Notes under the pieces: generated by a model
What the model was told of the DNA's origin: nothing
The model's database searches: none
What the model saw: the letters and a program-made list of their open reading frames with translations, nothing else
Position numbers and translations under genes: made by a program
Origin: Serratia ureilytica
Lineage (GTDB): Bacteria; Pseudomonadota; Gammaproteobacteria; Enterobacterales; Enterobacteriaceae
Reading direction: 5' to 3'
DNA length: 64,000 nucleotides
Assembly (NCBI RefSeq): GCF_013375155.1
Contig: NZ_JABXOF010000003.1
Location: forward strand, 248,001 to 312,000
Shown here: positions 15,968-25,724 of the stretch, piece by piece
Layout of the letters: each line of letters starts with the position of its first letter
Numbering within the stretch: the stretch's first letter is position 1

Positions 15968-18226
15968 TTAATGGCCGGCCTGAGCGCGCAGCGCGGCGAG
16001 CACCCGCGCCGGTGTGAACGGCACCTCGCGCAGGCGCACGCCGAGGGCGTCAAACAGCGCGTTGCCGATCGCCGCCGCACTCGGCACCGAGGCGGACTCT
16101 CCTGCGCCCATCGGCGCTTCGTCCGGGCGGTCGATCAGTTGGATATCGATCTGCGGCAATTCGTCAAAGCGCAGGATCGGATAGCCGCCCCAGTCCAATG
16201 ACGTCACACCCGACGCGTTGAAGGTCACAAACTCTTTCAGCACCCGGCTGGCGGATTGGATAATGTTGCCGTGCACCTGATGGCGCACCCCGGCCGGATT
16301 GATCATCCGGCCGCAATCATGCGCCACGAAGATTTTATTGAGCGTGATCTGCCCGGAAAGGCGATTGACGCTGAGATCGCACACCCAGGCCGCCCAGGCG
16401 GCGCCGAAGCCGGGGAATTTGCTGTGGAAATAGCGCGCATAGGCGAAGCCGCGGCCGCTCACCACTTCGGCCCCGGCGGCGCGCGAGCGGTGCGCCGGGC
16501 CGTCTTGCCAGTTAGCCTGGCGCTTCAGGGCCTCAATCAAGGCCACCGCGCGCGGATCGTTCAGGTAACGCAGGCGAAACGCGATCGGATCCTCGCCGGC
16601 GCGCCAGGCCAGCTCGTCGATCCAGGATTCATGGGCGAACACGTTGGGCAGCGCCGAAACGCCGCGCATCCACGACGCCCGCACGATCGGCGCGGCGTCC
16701 TGACAGATCACCCGCATGTGCGGATACGCGTATTGCGGAATGGCGGTGCGATCGCCCATCTGTTGCACGTCGGCCCGGTTGGCCACCTTGCCGGTCAACA
16801 CCAGCGGCAAGGTCACCGCATTGTTGGAGGGATAGCTGGTTTTCAACTCGTAAGCCGCCACCCGATTTTGCGCGTCGAGGCCGCCGCGCACCCGGATCAG
16901 TTGGCCGGTGCCCTTCGGCTCCCAGCCGGATTCCTGTTCACGCATCAGCTGCACCCGCACCGGGCGGCCGGTGGCCCGCGCCAACAGCGCCGCGTCCGCC
17001 GAGACGTCGTCGGCGCAGTTGCGGCCATAGCAGCCGGAGGCTTCCATGCGGGTGATGTGCACCTGCTCAGACGGCAGCTCGAGCAGCCTGGCGATATCTT
17101 TGCGCAGATCGTGCGGGTTTTGCGTGCCGGACCACACCTGCGCCCGCCCGTCTTTGACCTCCGCTACCGCGCAGGAGGGGCCGATCGAGGCGTGCTGATG
17201 GTAAGGCCAGACATAGTCCGCCTGCACTTCGGTATGCAGCAATGCCAACGCCTCGTCCGTGCCCGCATCATCGCGCAGCACGCGGTCGGTTTTCGGGTTG
17301 GCTTCCAGCGCGGCGGGCAGCGCCTCCGGCGACAGGTCCGGCAGGCCGGCCCAGGGTTTCCATTCGGTTTTCAGCCGGCGCATGGCGGCGATCGCCTGCT
17401 CTTCGCGCTCGGCCACAATGCCGATGAAATCATTGATCACCACCAGTTTCACGATGCCCGGCAGGTGCGCGATCGAACTTTCATCCACCGACAACAGGCC
17501 ACCGCCCAGCGGCGCGCTGCTGTCGGCGCCTGCGTAAGGCGGGCGCACCACCCGGCCATGCAGCATGCCGGGCAAGCGCAGGTCGTGCACGTAGGTCAGC
17601 CCCCCGCTGACCTTGGCCGGAATATCGACCCGGGCGACGGCGCGGCCGACATAGCGGCCCTGCTGTTCACCGTTCAGCGGCACGTTTTTATCCAGCGTCA
17701 CATGCAGATTTTGCCCGCTCGCCAGCTGCGCATAGCTCAAGGAACGCCCCGGGTGCTTGGTCACAAACACCTGTCCCGCCGCCGCCGTCAGCTGGTCGGC
17801 CGGCAGTTCGAAGGCTTTGGCCGCCAGCGCCGTCAGCATATGTCGCACCTGCGCCGCCGCCTGCCGCAGCGGCACCGACGTGACCTGTATGGTGGCGCTG
17901 GCGATGGTCGGCCCCTGATCCGGCGTGCGTTGCGTATCGCCGAGGATCATCGTGACGTGCTCGAACGGCACGCAAATTTCGTCGGCGACGATCTGCGCCA
18001 GCGCGGTGCGAATGCCGGTGCCGAGATCGACATGGCCATTGAAGGCCGTCACCCGGCCGTCGGCGGTGAGGCTGATAAAGCTGTCCACCCGATCCAGCGG
18101 CAGATCGGCAGGCGATGCAACCGTCTCGGCGGCGAAGGCGTTAAACGGCGCGGGCAGCAGACTGCTGACCATCACCACACCGCCGGCTTGCAACAACTGT
18201 CGGCGGGTCAGTTCGAGGCGGCTCAT
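15968..18226 (-). CDS. Xanthine-oxidase-family molybdopterin-binding subunit (IorB/aldehyde dehydrogenase type)
   Basis: A 752-residue catalytic subunit. It begins with a twin-arginine signal (SRLELTRRQLLQAGG), so the folded enzyme is exported. FNGHVDLGTGIRTALAQIVA, then PYHQHASIGPSCAVAEVKDG and YGRNCADDVSADAALLA, are molybdopterin-domain motifs. GAGESASVPSAAAIGNALFD near the C-terminus carries the catalytic Glu region. There is no separate FAD subunit nearby, which matches two-subunit IorAB-like oxidoreductases that use cytochrome c. The start overlaps the upstream [2Fe-2S] gene stop by 4 bases. Substrate (aldehyde or N-heterocycle) is undetermined. No XdhC-like maturation gene is adjacent. 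Confidence 0.9.
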   Translation of the reverse strand: MSRLELTRRQLLQAGGVVMVSSLLPAPFNAFAAETVASPADLPLDRVDSFISLTADGRVTAFNGHVDLGTGIRTALAQIVADEICVPFEHVTMILGDTQRTPDQGPTIASATIQVTSVPLRQAAAQVRHMLTALAAKAFELPADQLTAAAGQVFVTKHPGRSLSYAQLASGQNLHVTLDKNVPLNGEQQGRYVGRAVARVDIPAKVSGGLTYVHDLRLPGMLHGRVVRPPYAGADSSAPLGGGLLSVDESSIAHLPGIVKLVVINDFIGIVAEREEQAIAAMRRLKTEWKPWAGLPDLSPEALPAALEANPKTDRVLRDDAGTDEALALLHTEVQADYVWPYHQHASIGPSCAVAEVKDGRAQVWSGTQNPHDLRKDIARLLELPSEQVHITRMEASGCYGRNCADDVSADAALLARATGRPVRVQLMREQESGWEPKGTGQLIRVRGGLDAQNRVAAYELKTSYPSNNAVTLPLVLTGKVANRADVQQMGDRTAIPQYAYPHMRVICQDAAPIVRASWMRGVSALPNVFAHESWIDELAWRAGEDPIAFRLRYLNDPRAVALIEALKRQANWQDGPAHRSRAAGAEVVSGRGFAYARYFHSKFPGFGAAWAAWVCDLSVNRLSGQITLNKIFVAHDCGRMINPAGVRHQVHGNIIQSASRVLKEFVTFNASGVTSLDWGGYPILRFDELPQIDIQLIDRPDEAPMGAGESASVPSAAAIGNALFDALGVRLREVPFTPARVLAALRAQAGH

Positions 18227-18696
18227 GCTTGCCTCCGCGCAGCCAGCAGATCGCGGGCGCGCTCGGCGGCGCGCAAGATCTCAAGGTGGGTGCCGCAGCG
18301 GCACAGGTTGTAGGCCAGCTCTTTCTTGATGGTTTGTTCATCTGCATCCGGCTCGCGTTCGAACAACGCGACCAGCGTCATGATCATGCCGTTGGCGCAG
18401 TAACCGCACTGCGCCGCCTGCTCATCGATAAATCCCTGCTGAACCGGATGCAGCGCCTCCGGCGTGCCCAGGCCTTCCAGCGTGGTGACGGACTTGCTTC
18501 CTACGGCGGCCAGCGGCATTGAGCAAGAACGCGCGGCGACGCCGTCGATCAGCACCGTGCAGGCGCCGCACTCCCCCAGGCCGCAGCCATATTTGGGGCC
18601 ATTCAAGTGCAGATCGTTGCGTAAAACGTACAGCAGCGGCGTGTCGGGCGCGAGATTGCCGAGCGGAACCACCCGGCCATTAACGTTGATTTCCAT
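18223..18696 (-). CDS. (2Fe-2S) ferredoxin-type subunit of the molybdenum hydroxylase
   Basis: A 157-residue small subunit. The N-terminal plant-type cluster has CGLGECGACTV plus the Cys in ARSC. The C-terminal helical domain holds the second cluster with QCGYCANGMIM and NLCRCGTH. All eight cysteines expected for two [2Fe-2S] centres are present. It has no export signal and would be co-exported with the Tat-signalled catalytic subunit. ATG 18696 (MEINVNGR) is the natural start. It is the first gene of the three-gene operon. A Fur-like match (18765-18783) lies upstream. Confidence 0.92.
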   Translation of the reverse strand: MEINVNGRVVPLGNLAPDTPLLYVLRNDLHLNGPKYGCGLGECGACTVLIDGVAARSCSMPLAAVGSKSVTTLEGLGTPEALHPVQQGFIDEQAAQCGYCANGMIMTLVALFEREPDADEQTIKKELAYNLCRCGTHLEILRAAERARDLLAARRQA

Positions 18697-18764
18697 GGTG
18701 AAACTATCCCTTAAACAAACGGATTTAATCCGTAACATCACTGCGGTGAATAATTGCGCAGCGT

Positions 18765-18783
18765 GCTAATAATTATCATCAAA
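18765..18783 (-). promoter_or_regulatory. Weak Fur-like site upstream of the molybdenum hydroxylase operon
   Basis: GCTAATAATTATCATCAAA matches the 19-base Fur consensus at 13 positions and sits 69-87 bases upstream of the [2Fe-2S] subunit start. The rest of 18697-18871 is AT-rich promoter sequence with no gene. Confidence 0.35.
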
Positions 18784-18871
18784 AGACTTGACGATGTTAA
18801 GGGAATGTAGCCGCCATGGCTTTAACGAAAAGTGGGTATTTTCTATAAATTTCCGATAGATAAGCGCGCTT

Positions 18872-19513
18872 TTATGATTGCCGCCCGTGATTATTGTCGA
18901 TCGCCAGTCCGGCCTCGGCGCCGTCGACCAACAGCCGCACCCCGGCTTCGAACAGCGCATCCGCGCCCTTCTCCTGCAATGTTTCCCAGCCTTGGCACAG
19001 CAGCGGATAACGGCGGCGGTCGGCGTCATTGAGCGGATCGTCAGGCTGCATTTGCTGTTCCTCCAGCACCCAGCCCACCACGAAACGCCCGACGGCGAAC
19101 AGCAGGTTTACCGCGCGCTCCGGCGTCAACCCCGCCCGGCACAGCAGCGCCACCTTGGCCTCAATGACGGCGAATTGCGGCTCCTGCGGCCGGGTGCCGG
19201 CATGCAGACGCGCGCCGTCGCGGTAAGCCAGCAGCGCCCGACGGAAGTTGCCGGCATTGGTGACAACCCAATCCTGCCAGGGCATGTCGGCGGGCACCTC
19301 TTCACGGTGATCCAGCATGATGGTTTCCGCCATCGCCTTCAGCAGCTCGGCCTTGTTCTTGAAATGCCAATAGAGCGTGGGAGATTGCACGCCCAAATGT
19401 TGCGCCAGGCGGCGGGTGCTCAGGGCATCGATGCCGATGTCGTTCAGCAACGCCAGCGCCCCGCGCAGGACGGTTTCTCGCGTTAAACGTGTCGCAGTAT
19501 TTTTTTCGCTCAT
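18872..19513 (-). CDS. tetR(41): TetR-type tetracycline repressor TetR(41)
   Basis: A 213-residue class TetR repressor. Helix-turn-helix residues ~25-48 read LSTRRLAQHLGVQSPTLYWH, the recognition helix characteristic of true tetracycline repressors. A core with ALLAYRDGARLHAGTRP follows, with the His of the tetracycline-binding pocket. The C-terminal TetR_C domain contains FVVGWVLEEQQM. It binds two tetO-like palindromes in the 64-base gap to the divergent efflux gene and is released by tetracycline-Mg. Assignment to the Serratia tet(41) group rests on gene pairing and recalled similarity, not an alignment. Confidence 0.88.
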   Translation of the reverse strand: MSEKNTATRLTRETVLRGALALLNDIGIDALSTRRLAQHLGVQSPTLYWHFKNKAELLKAMAETIMLDHREEVPADMPWQDWVVTNAGNFRRALLAYRDGARLHAGTRPQEPQFAVIEAKVALLCRAGLTPERAVNLLFAVGRFVVGWVLEEQQMQPDDPLNDADRRRYPLLCQGWETLQEKGADALFEAGVRLLVDGAEAGLAIDNNHGRQS

Positions 19514-19515
19514 CT

Positions 19516-19570
19516 CTCTATCACTGATAGGGTAACTGTGGAATACTCAATACTCTATCACTGTTAGAGT
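19516..19570. promoter_or_regulatory. Two tetO-like operators between tetR and tet
   Basis: Operator 1 is CTCTATCACTGATAGGG (19516-19532), next to the tetR start. Operator 2 is ACTCTATCACTGTTAGAGT (19552-19570), ending 7 bases before the efflux gene. Both keep the TCTATCA/TGATAGA core of classical tetO and are spaced about 35 bases apart, as in Tn10-type systems. Confidence 0.9.
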
Positions 19571-19577
19571 CACAATT

Positions 19578-20756
19578 TTGAAAAAACCCATGCTGGTTAT
19601 TTTGTTGACGGTGTTGCTGGATGCGGTGGGCATCGGTCTGATCATGCCGATTCTGCCGGCGTTGTTGCGTTCGCTGGGCGGTCTTGACGCCGGCAGCCTG
19701 CACTACGGCGCCCTGCTGGCGGCCTATGCGTTAATGCAATTTCTGTTCTCGCCGATCCTCGGCGCGCTGAGCGATCGTTTCGGCCGGCGGCCGGTGCTGC
19801 TCATCTCGCTCGCCGGCGCGGCGGCCGACTATTTGCTGATGGCGTTCGCGCCGACGCTGGCCTGGCTCTATCTGGGCCGGTTGCTGGCGGGCATCACCGG
19901 CGCCAACATGGCGGTCGCCACCGCTTACGTCACCGACATTACGCCGGCCGGTCAACGCGCGCGGCGTTTCGGCCTGGTGGGCGCGGTATTTGGCGTCGGT
20001 TTTATCGTCGGCCCGCTGCTCGGCGGTTCGCTGGGCGAGTGGCATCTGCATGCGCCCTTCCTGGCGGCGGCGGCGATGAACGCCGTCAACCTGGCGATGG
20101 CGTTTTTCCTGCTGCCGGAATCGCGTAAACCCCGCGCCCGCGCCGCCGAGAAAATCCGCCTCAATCCCTTTTCGTCATTGCGACGGCTGCACGGCAAGCC
20201 TGGCCTGCTGCCGCTGGCCGGTATTTACCTGATCATGGCGCTGGTTTCGCAGGCGCCGGCCACATTGTGGATTTTATACGGTCAGGATCGTTTCGGCTGG
20301 AGCATGATGGTAGCGGGCCTGTCGCTGGCCGGTTACGGCGCCTGCCACGCGCTGTCGCAGGCCTTCGCCATCGGCCCGCTGGTCGCGCGGCTCGGCGAAC
20401 GCAAGGCGCTGCTGATCGGCCTGGCCGCCGACGCAATGGGCCTGGCGCTGCTGTCGATCGCCACGCGCGGCTGGGCACCTTTCGCCTTGCTGCCGTTCTT
20501 CGCGGCGGGCGGTATGGCGCTGCCCGCGCTGCAGGCGTTAATGGCGCAAAAGGTGGACGACGATCATCAGGGCGAGCTGCAAGGGACGCTGGCCAGCATG
20601 GGCAGCCTGATCGGCGTCGCGGGGCCACTGGTGGCGACGGCGCTGTACGCCGCCACGCGCGATGTCTGGCCGGGCCTGGTCTGGGCGTTGGCCGCCGCCC
20701 TATATCTGTTGGTTCCACTGTTGCTGGCGCGTTCGCGCGAGCGTGACGCGGCATAA
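19578..20756 (+). CDS. tet(41): Tetracycline efflux MFS transporter Tet(41)
   Basis: A 392-residue drug:H+ antiporter of the 12-helix tetracycline efflux group. TVLLDAVGIGLIMPILP is the classic Tet helix-1 motif with the essential Asp. GALSDRFGRRPVLL is the MFS loop 2-3 signature. LGRLLAGITGANMAVATAYV and GFIVGPLLGG are further MFS drug-exporter motifs. It exports tetracycline-Mg complexes from the cytoplasm. The start appears to be TTG at 19578; ATG 19590 would remove four residues. Base composition matches the neighbourhood, consistent with an intrinsic chromosomal gene rather than a recent acquisition. Confidence 0.9.
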   Translation: MKKPMLVILLTVLLDAVGIGLIMPILPALLRSLGGLDAGSLHYGALLAAYALMQFLFSPILGALSDRFGRRPVLLISLAGAAADYLLMAFAPTLAWLYLGRLLAGITGANMAVATAYVTDITPAGQRARRFGLVGAVFGVGFIVGPLLGGSLGEWHLHAPFLAAAAMNAVNLAMAFFLLPESRKPRARAAEKIRLNPFSSLRRLHGKPGLLPLAGIYLIMALVSQAPATLWILYGQDRFGWSMMVAGLSLAGYGACHALSQAFAIGPLVARLGERKALLIGLAADAMGLALLSIATRGWAPFALLPFFAAGGMALPALQALMAQKVDDDHQGELQGTLASMGSLIGVAGPLVATALYAATRDVWPGLVWALAAALYLLVPLLLARSRERDAA

Positions 20757-20773
20757 CGTCGAGCTCACCCTCT

Positions 20774-20824
20774 CCCGCTTAAGCTGATTTCTGGCTAAGC
20801 AAGGCATTATTCAGCATAAGCGGG
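20774..20824 (+). terminator. Inverted repeat after tet(41)
   Basis: CCCGCTTA (20774-20781) pairs with TAAGCGGG (20817-20824). Smaller GCTTAAGC and GCTAAGC elements lie in the long loop. It may fold as a branched terminator. The rest of 20757-20954 looks like promoter sequence for the next gene. Confidence 0.45.
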
Positions 20825-20954
20825 CGCTTTACACGCCACTGCGCCGCTCATTATCATCGCCCTTATCCCGCCGCAGGAAAATTTAAATGCCGTTTCATGG
20901 CGTTACGCCCAGCGCGTCATCGCTACCGTTCACTTCGCCTATCGGAAAATCAGG

Positions 20955-21911
20955 ATGAGAAAACTCACAACGCCGCTGATCGCCGCCCTGCTGCTCGGCC
21001 TGTTTAGCCTGCCGGCCGACGCGCAGGAGAAACCGCAACAAATCACCATCGGTTACCAGAAAGCCAACATTTTTGCGCTGCTGAAATACCGCGGCACGCT
21101 GGAGAAAACCCTGGAGCCGCAGGGCGTCAAGGTTCGCTGGATAGAATTCCCCGCCGGCCCGCAGATGTTGGAAGGGTTGAACGTCGGCAGCATCGATCTG
21201 GCGGCGACCGGCGACGCCCCGCCGGCCTTCGCGCAAGCCGCCAAGGCCGATCTGGTTTATTTGGCGCATTCGCCGCCCAGCCCGAAAACCGAAGCCATCG
21301 TGGTGCCGCAGGATTCGGCGATCCGCTCCGTGGCCGATCTGAAAGGCAAACGCGTGGCGTTGAACAAAGGGTCGGACGTCAATTACCTGCTGGTGAGCGC
21401 GCTGGAACAGGCCGGCTTGAGCTACAAGGACATCACGCCGGTCTATCTGCCGCCGAGCGATGCCCGCGCCGCCTTCCAGCGCGGCAGCGTCGACGCCTGG
21501 GTGATTTGGGATCCCTACTACGCCGAGGTGGAAACCCATGCCAACGCCCGCCGGCTGAAAGACGCGGAAGGCCTGGTGCCGCACTACACCTTCTATCTCG
21601 CCAGCCGCCGCTTTGCCGAAACCTACCCGGACAGCGCCAAGCAGGTGATTCAACAGCTCGGCGCGCTGAGCGACTGGGCCAACGGCCATCCGCAGGAAGC
21701 GGCGGCGATCCTCGCTCAGAGCACCGGCCTGGATCAGGCGATTTGGGCCAGAGCCATCGCCCGCATGCCGTTCGGCAGCCAGCGCATGTCGCCGAAGGTG
21801 TTCAGACAGCAGCAGCAGTTGGCGGATAAATTCACCGCCATCGGACTGCTGCCGGGTAAGGTGGACGTCAACGCCGCCCGCTGGTCCGAAGATAAGCCCG
21901 AGGCGCCGTAG
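20955..21911 (+). CDS. Aliphatic sulfonate ABC transporter substrate-binding protein (SsuA-like)
   Basis: A 318-residue periplasmic binding protein. The signal MRKLTTPLIAALLLGLFSLP is followed by ITIGYQKANIFALLKYRGTL, the SsuA/TauA N-terminal pattern. IEFPAGPQMLEGLNVGSIDL, GDAPPAFAQAA and the FQRGSVDAWVIWDPYY segment of the second lobe complete it. It captures aliphatic sulfonates for ABC uptake. No permease, ATPase or monooxygenase gene is adjacent. It must therefore work with an SsuBC encoded elsewhere, or be an orphan paralogue. Confidence 0.9.
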   Translation: MRKLTTPLIAALLLGLFSLPADAQEKPQQITIGYQKANIFALLKYRGTLEKTLEPQGVKVRWIEFPAGPQMLEGLNVGSIDLAATGDAPPAFAQAAKADLVYLAHSPPSPKTEAIVVPQDSAIRSVADLKGKRVALNKGSDVNYLLVSALEQAGLSYKDITPVYLPPSDARAAFQRGSVDAWVIWDPYYAEVETHANARRLKDAEGLVPHYTFYLASRRFAETYPDSAKQVIQQLGALSDWANGHPQEAAAILAQSTGLDQAIWARAIARMPFGSQRMSPKVFRQQQQLADKFTAIGLLPGKVDVNAARWSEDKPEAP

Positions 21912-21986
21912 CCTTTGCCGCGCTTTGGCTTTAGAAAGCAGAAACCGGCATTTTGCCGCCGGAGTAAGCTGACCTATGCTAACCCT

Positions 21987-22089
21987 GTGTGATGAAACGC
22001 GTTTTCATGGCATGTCTTCCGGAACGTTTTGCTTTATTTGTTCGTCGTGAACCCTGGGCCGCCCCTGACTGGTGCGGCTTTTCTTTTTT
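21987..22089 (+). ncRNA. Candidate small RNA with intrinsic terminator
   Basis: TTGCCG (21953-21958), a 16-base spacer and TATGCT (21975-21980) make a plausible promoter. The transcript would start near 21987. It contains ATGAAA-CGCG-TTTTCAT, then ends in a GCCGC/GCGGC stem (22058-22062 with 22074-22078) followed by TTTTCTTTTTT. The terminator ends well before the RpiR gene, so a ~100-nt independent RNA is likely. No known enterobacterial sRNA was recognised. Confidence 0.4.
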
Positions 22090-22169
22090 GTTCGGCAGTG
22101 CCAGCAGCGGGGAATTTTGCTATGTTAACCCGCAGATACACTTCCCGTTTTCAGCCGCCGGATCGACTC

Positions 22170-22904
22170 ATGTTTACCCACAAAGCAATCGCCGCGCTCA
22201 ACGCCCTGGAGCTGATGGTTTATAACTACGTCAGCAAACACAAGAATCAAGTGATGTACATGACCATCCGCGAACTGGCCGAGGCCGCCGGCGTGTCCAC
22301 CACCACCGTGCTGCGATTTTGCAAAAAAATGGGGTGTGACGGCTATTCGGAATTTCGCATCCGTTTCAAACTGTACCTGGAGCAAACCGATGCGCCGCCG
22401 GTCGATTCCGGCATCGGCGAAATTCTCAGTTTTTTTAAAAGCGTCAGCAACGATGAATTTAATCAACTGCTCGATGAAGCGGTGCGGCATATCGCCGCCG
22501 CCGAGCGAATTATTTTCGTCGGCATCAGCACCTCCGGCGCCCTGGGGAAATATGGCGCGCGTTTCTTTTCCAACGTCGGAAAATTTAGCACTCATATCGA
22601 CGATCCTTATTATCCCGTCAACAGCGATATGTATAAAAGCGCGGTGGCGATCATGTTGTCGGTTTCCGGCGAAACCGAAGAGATCCTGCGGCTGGCCAGC
22701 CAGTTCAGCCTGCACCACTGTAAAATCATCAGCATCACCAACAACGAAACCTCTTCGCTGGCGCGGCTGGCGGACTTCAATCTGTCTTATCACGTCCCGC
22801 AACACTTGATCGGCGATCATCATAATATTACTACGCAAATTCCCGTGCTTTATATTATTGAAACCATCGGCAAGCGCCTGGGAAGAATGAACGCGATAAA
22901 ATAA
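22170..22904 (+). CDS. MurR/RpiR-family transcriptional regulator
   Basis: A 244-residue regulator. The N-terminal RpiR helix-turn-helix (TIRELAEAAGVSTTTVLRFC, then KKMGCDGYSEFRIRFKLYLE) is followed by a C-terminal SIS sugar-phosphate binding domain. That domain shows RIIFVGISTSGALGKYGARF, the IMLSVSGETEEILRLA phosphosugar site and IISITNNETSSLARLAD. ATG 22170 (MFTHKAIAALN) matches the usual N-terminus. ATG 22122 has a better Shine-Dalgarno and remains possible. It lies 134 bp before bglA in the same direction and presumably responds to a phosphorylated beta-glucoside. Confidence 0.9.
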   Translation: MFTHKAIAALNALELMVYNYVSKHKNQVMYMTIRELAEAAGVSTTTVLRFCKKMGCDGYSEFRIRFKLYLEQTDAPPVDSGIGEILSFFKSVSNDEFNQLLDEAVRHIAAAERIIFVGISTSGALGKYGARFFSNVGKFSTHIDDPYYPVNSDMYKSAVAIMLSVSGETEEILRLASQFSLHHCKIISITNNETSSLARLADFNLSYHVPQHLIGDHHNITTQIPVLYIIETIGKRLGRMNAIK

Positions 22905-22926
22905 AACAGGCTGTTTTTTTATTGTG

Positions 22927-22952
22927 ACAAATCACGTTTTACGGCGATTTGT
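22927..22952 (+). promoter_or_regulatory. Inverted repeat upstream of bglA
   Basis: ACAAATC (22927-22933) and GATTTGT (22946-22952) form a spaced inverted repeat in the rpiR-bglA gap. GTGACA is also repeated (near 22924 and 22959). It is a candidate operator for the RpiR-type regulator. Confidence 0.4.
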
Positions 22953-23023
22953 TATATCGTGACATTTCTTTCGGTCTTGTTACTCTATTGGCAACGCGAA
23001 CGTTATTACCCTTCATTAAATAA

Positions 23024-24469
<1,446 letters not shown>

Positions 24470-24482
24470 CCGCCGCAGTTCA

Positions 24483-24530
24483 GGGGCGGTGACGCCCCTT
24501 CTCGCCCATGCCGCCCGGCATGGGCGTTTT
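24483..24530. terminator. Tandem terminator between bglA and pobA
   Basis: Stem 1 is GGGGCG/CGCCCC (24483-24498) followed by TTCT. Stem 2 is CGCCCATGCC/GGCATGGGCG (24503-24526) with a GCCC loop, followed by TTTT. The pair separates the convergent bglA and pobA genes. Confidence 0.8.
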
Positions 24531-24533
24531 CGC

Positions 24534-25712
24534 TTATATCGCCGGGAATGGCGCCCCGACATAATTTTCCGCCAGCATCGTCATGGCACTGCGCGATTTC
24601 ACCGTGTACTGCAGCTCTGAGAGTTGCAGCCGGTGTTCGAAAGGCGTGTCTTCCCGCCGGGTATGCAGCATGTGGGTCATCCACCAGGAAAAATGCTCGG
24701 CGCGCCAGACCCGCTGCAAGGCGGTGTCGCTGTAATCGTCCAGCCGTTGCCAGTCGCCTCGCCGGTAAAACGTCTCCAGCGCCTGGGACAACAGGCAAAC
24801 ATCGGCCATGGCCAGATTCAACCCTTTGGCGCCGGTCGGCGGCACGATATGCGCCGCGTCGCCCGCCAACAGCAAGCGCCGGTAGCGCATCGGTTCGGTA
24901 ACGAAGCTGCGCATGCCCACCACGTTTTTCTGAAATATGCGGCCCTTTTTCAGCGTCCAGCCTTCATGGTTTTCCAGCCGCTGCTCCAACTCGCGCCAGA
25001 TACGATCGTCCGACCATTGATCGACCTGTTCCGCAGGATCGCACTGAAAATACATGCGTTGCACGCCGGGCGAACGGGTGCTGATCAACGCAAAACCGCG
25101 CGGATGGCAGGCGTAGATCAGCTCTTCGCTGGACGGCGGCGCTTCGACCAGAATGCCGAACCAGCCGAACGGATAGGTGCGGGTGTAATCCTGCCGCAGC
25201 CCGCCGGGCATCGCCGCGCGGCTGATGCCGTGGAATCCGTCGCATCCGATGACAAAGTCGCAGCGCAGCCGGCGCGGCTGGTCGCCATGACGGTAGTGAA
25301 CCTCGGGCTGCGCGCTGTCCAGCGCCTTCAATTCAACCTGTTCCACCTCGAAAAACAGATGGCCCTGCGCAGCCAGACGCGCAGCGATCAGGTCTTTCAA
25401 GACTTCATGCTGGGCATAGACGGTGACGGCGCGCTCGGTCAATCCGGCCAGATCGATGCGGTGCTGCCGGCCGCCGAACGCCAAGCGGATCCCCTGATGC
25501 CGCGCCCCTTCCCGCCGCATCCGCTCCCCCAATCCGGTCTGCTCGAGCAGATCGACGGTCCCCTGTTCGAGCACCCCGGCGCGAATGGTCGATTCCACCG
25601 CCTCCCGGCTGCGCGTTTCCAACACCACCGATTCCACACCTTGCAGGTGCAGCAGATGGGACAACATCAAGCCGGCCGGACCGGCGCCGATGATCACAAC
25701 CTGTGTGCGCAT
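24534..25712 (-). CDS. pobA: 4-hydroxybenzoate 3-monooxygenase
   Basis: A 392-residue single-component flavin monooxygenase that turns 4-hydroxybenzoate into protocatechuate with NADPH and O2. The motifs are VVIIGAGPAGLMLSHLLHLQ at the N-terminus, FVIGCDGFHGISR (DG motif, residue ~158) and LLLAGDAAHIVPPTGAKGLN (GD motif, ~285). The family's RTYPFGWFGILVEAPPSSEE region is also present. The length is exactly typical. It is 12 bp downstream of the aromatic-acid transporter gene. No pca ring-cleavage genes lie in the window, so protocatechuate must be used elsewhere. Confidence 0.95.
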   Translation of the reverse strand: MRTQVVIIGAGPAGLMLSHLLHLQGVESVVLETRSREAVESTIRAGVLEQGTVDLLEQTGLGERMRREGARHQGIRLAFGGRQHRIDLAGLTERAVTVYAQHEVLKDLIAARLAAQGHLFFEVEQVELKALDSAQPEVHYRHGDQPRRLRCDFVIGCDGFHGISRAAMPGGLRQDYTRTYPFGWFGILVEAPPSSEELIYACHPRGFALISTRSPGVQRMYFQCDPAEQVDQWSDDRIWRELEQRLENHEGWTLKKGRIFQKNVVGMRSFVTEPMRYRRLLLAGDAAHIVPPTGAKGLNLAMADVCLLSQALETFYRRGDWQRLDDYSDTALQRVWRAEHFSWWMTHMLHTRREDTPFEHRLQLSELQYTVKSRSAMTMLAENYVGAPFPAI

Positions 25713-25724
25713 AGCATGACTCCC

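Noticed and set aside
16256-18313. Long forward frame of 685 codons opposite the molybdenum enzyme
   Set aside because: Low-complexity His/Arg/Gly composition typical of an antisense shadow; the reverse-strand gene is complete and recognisable.
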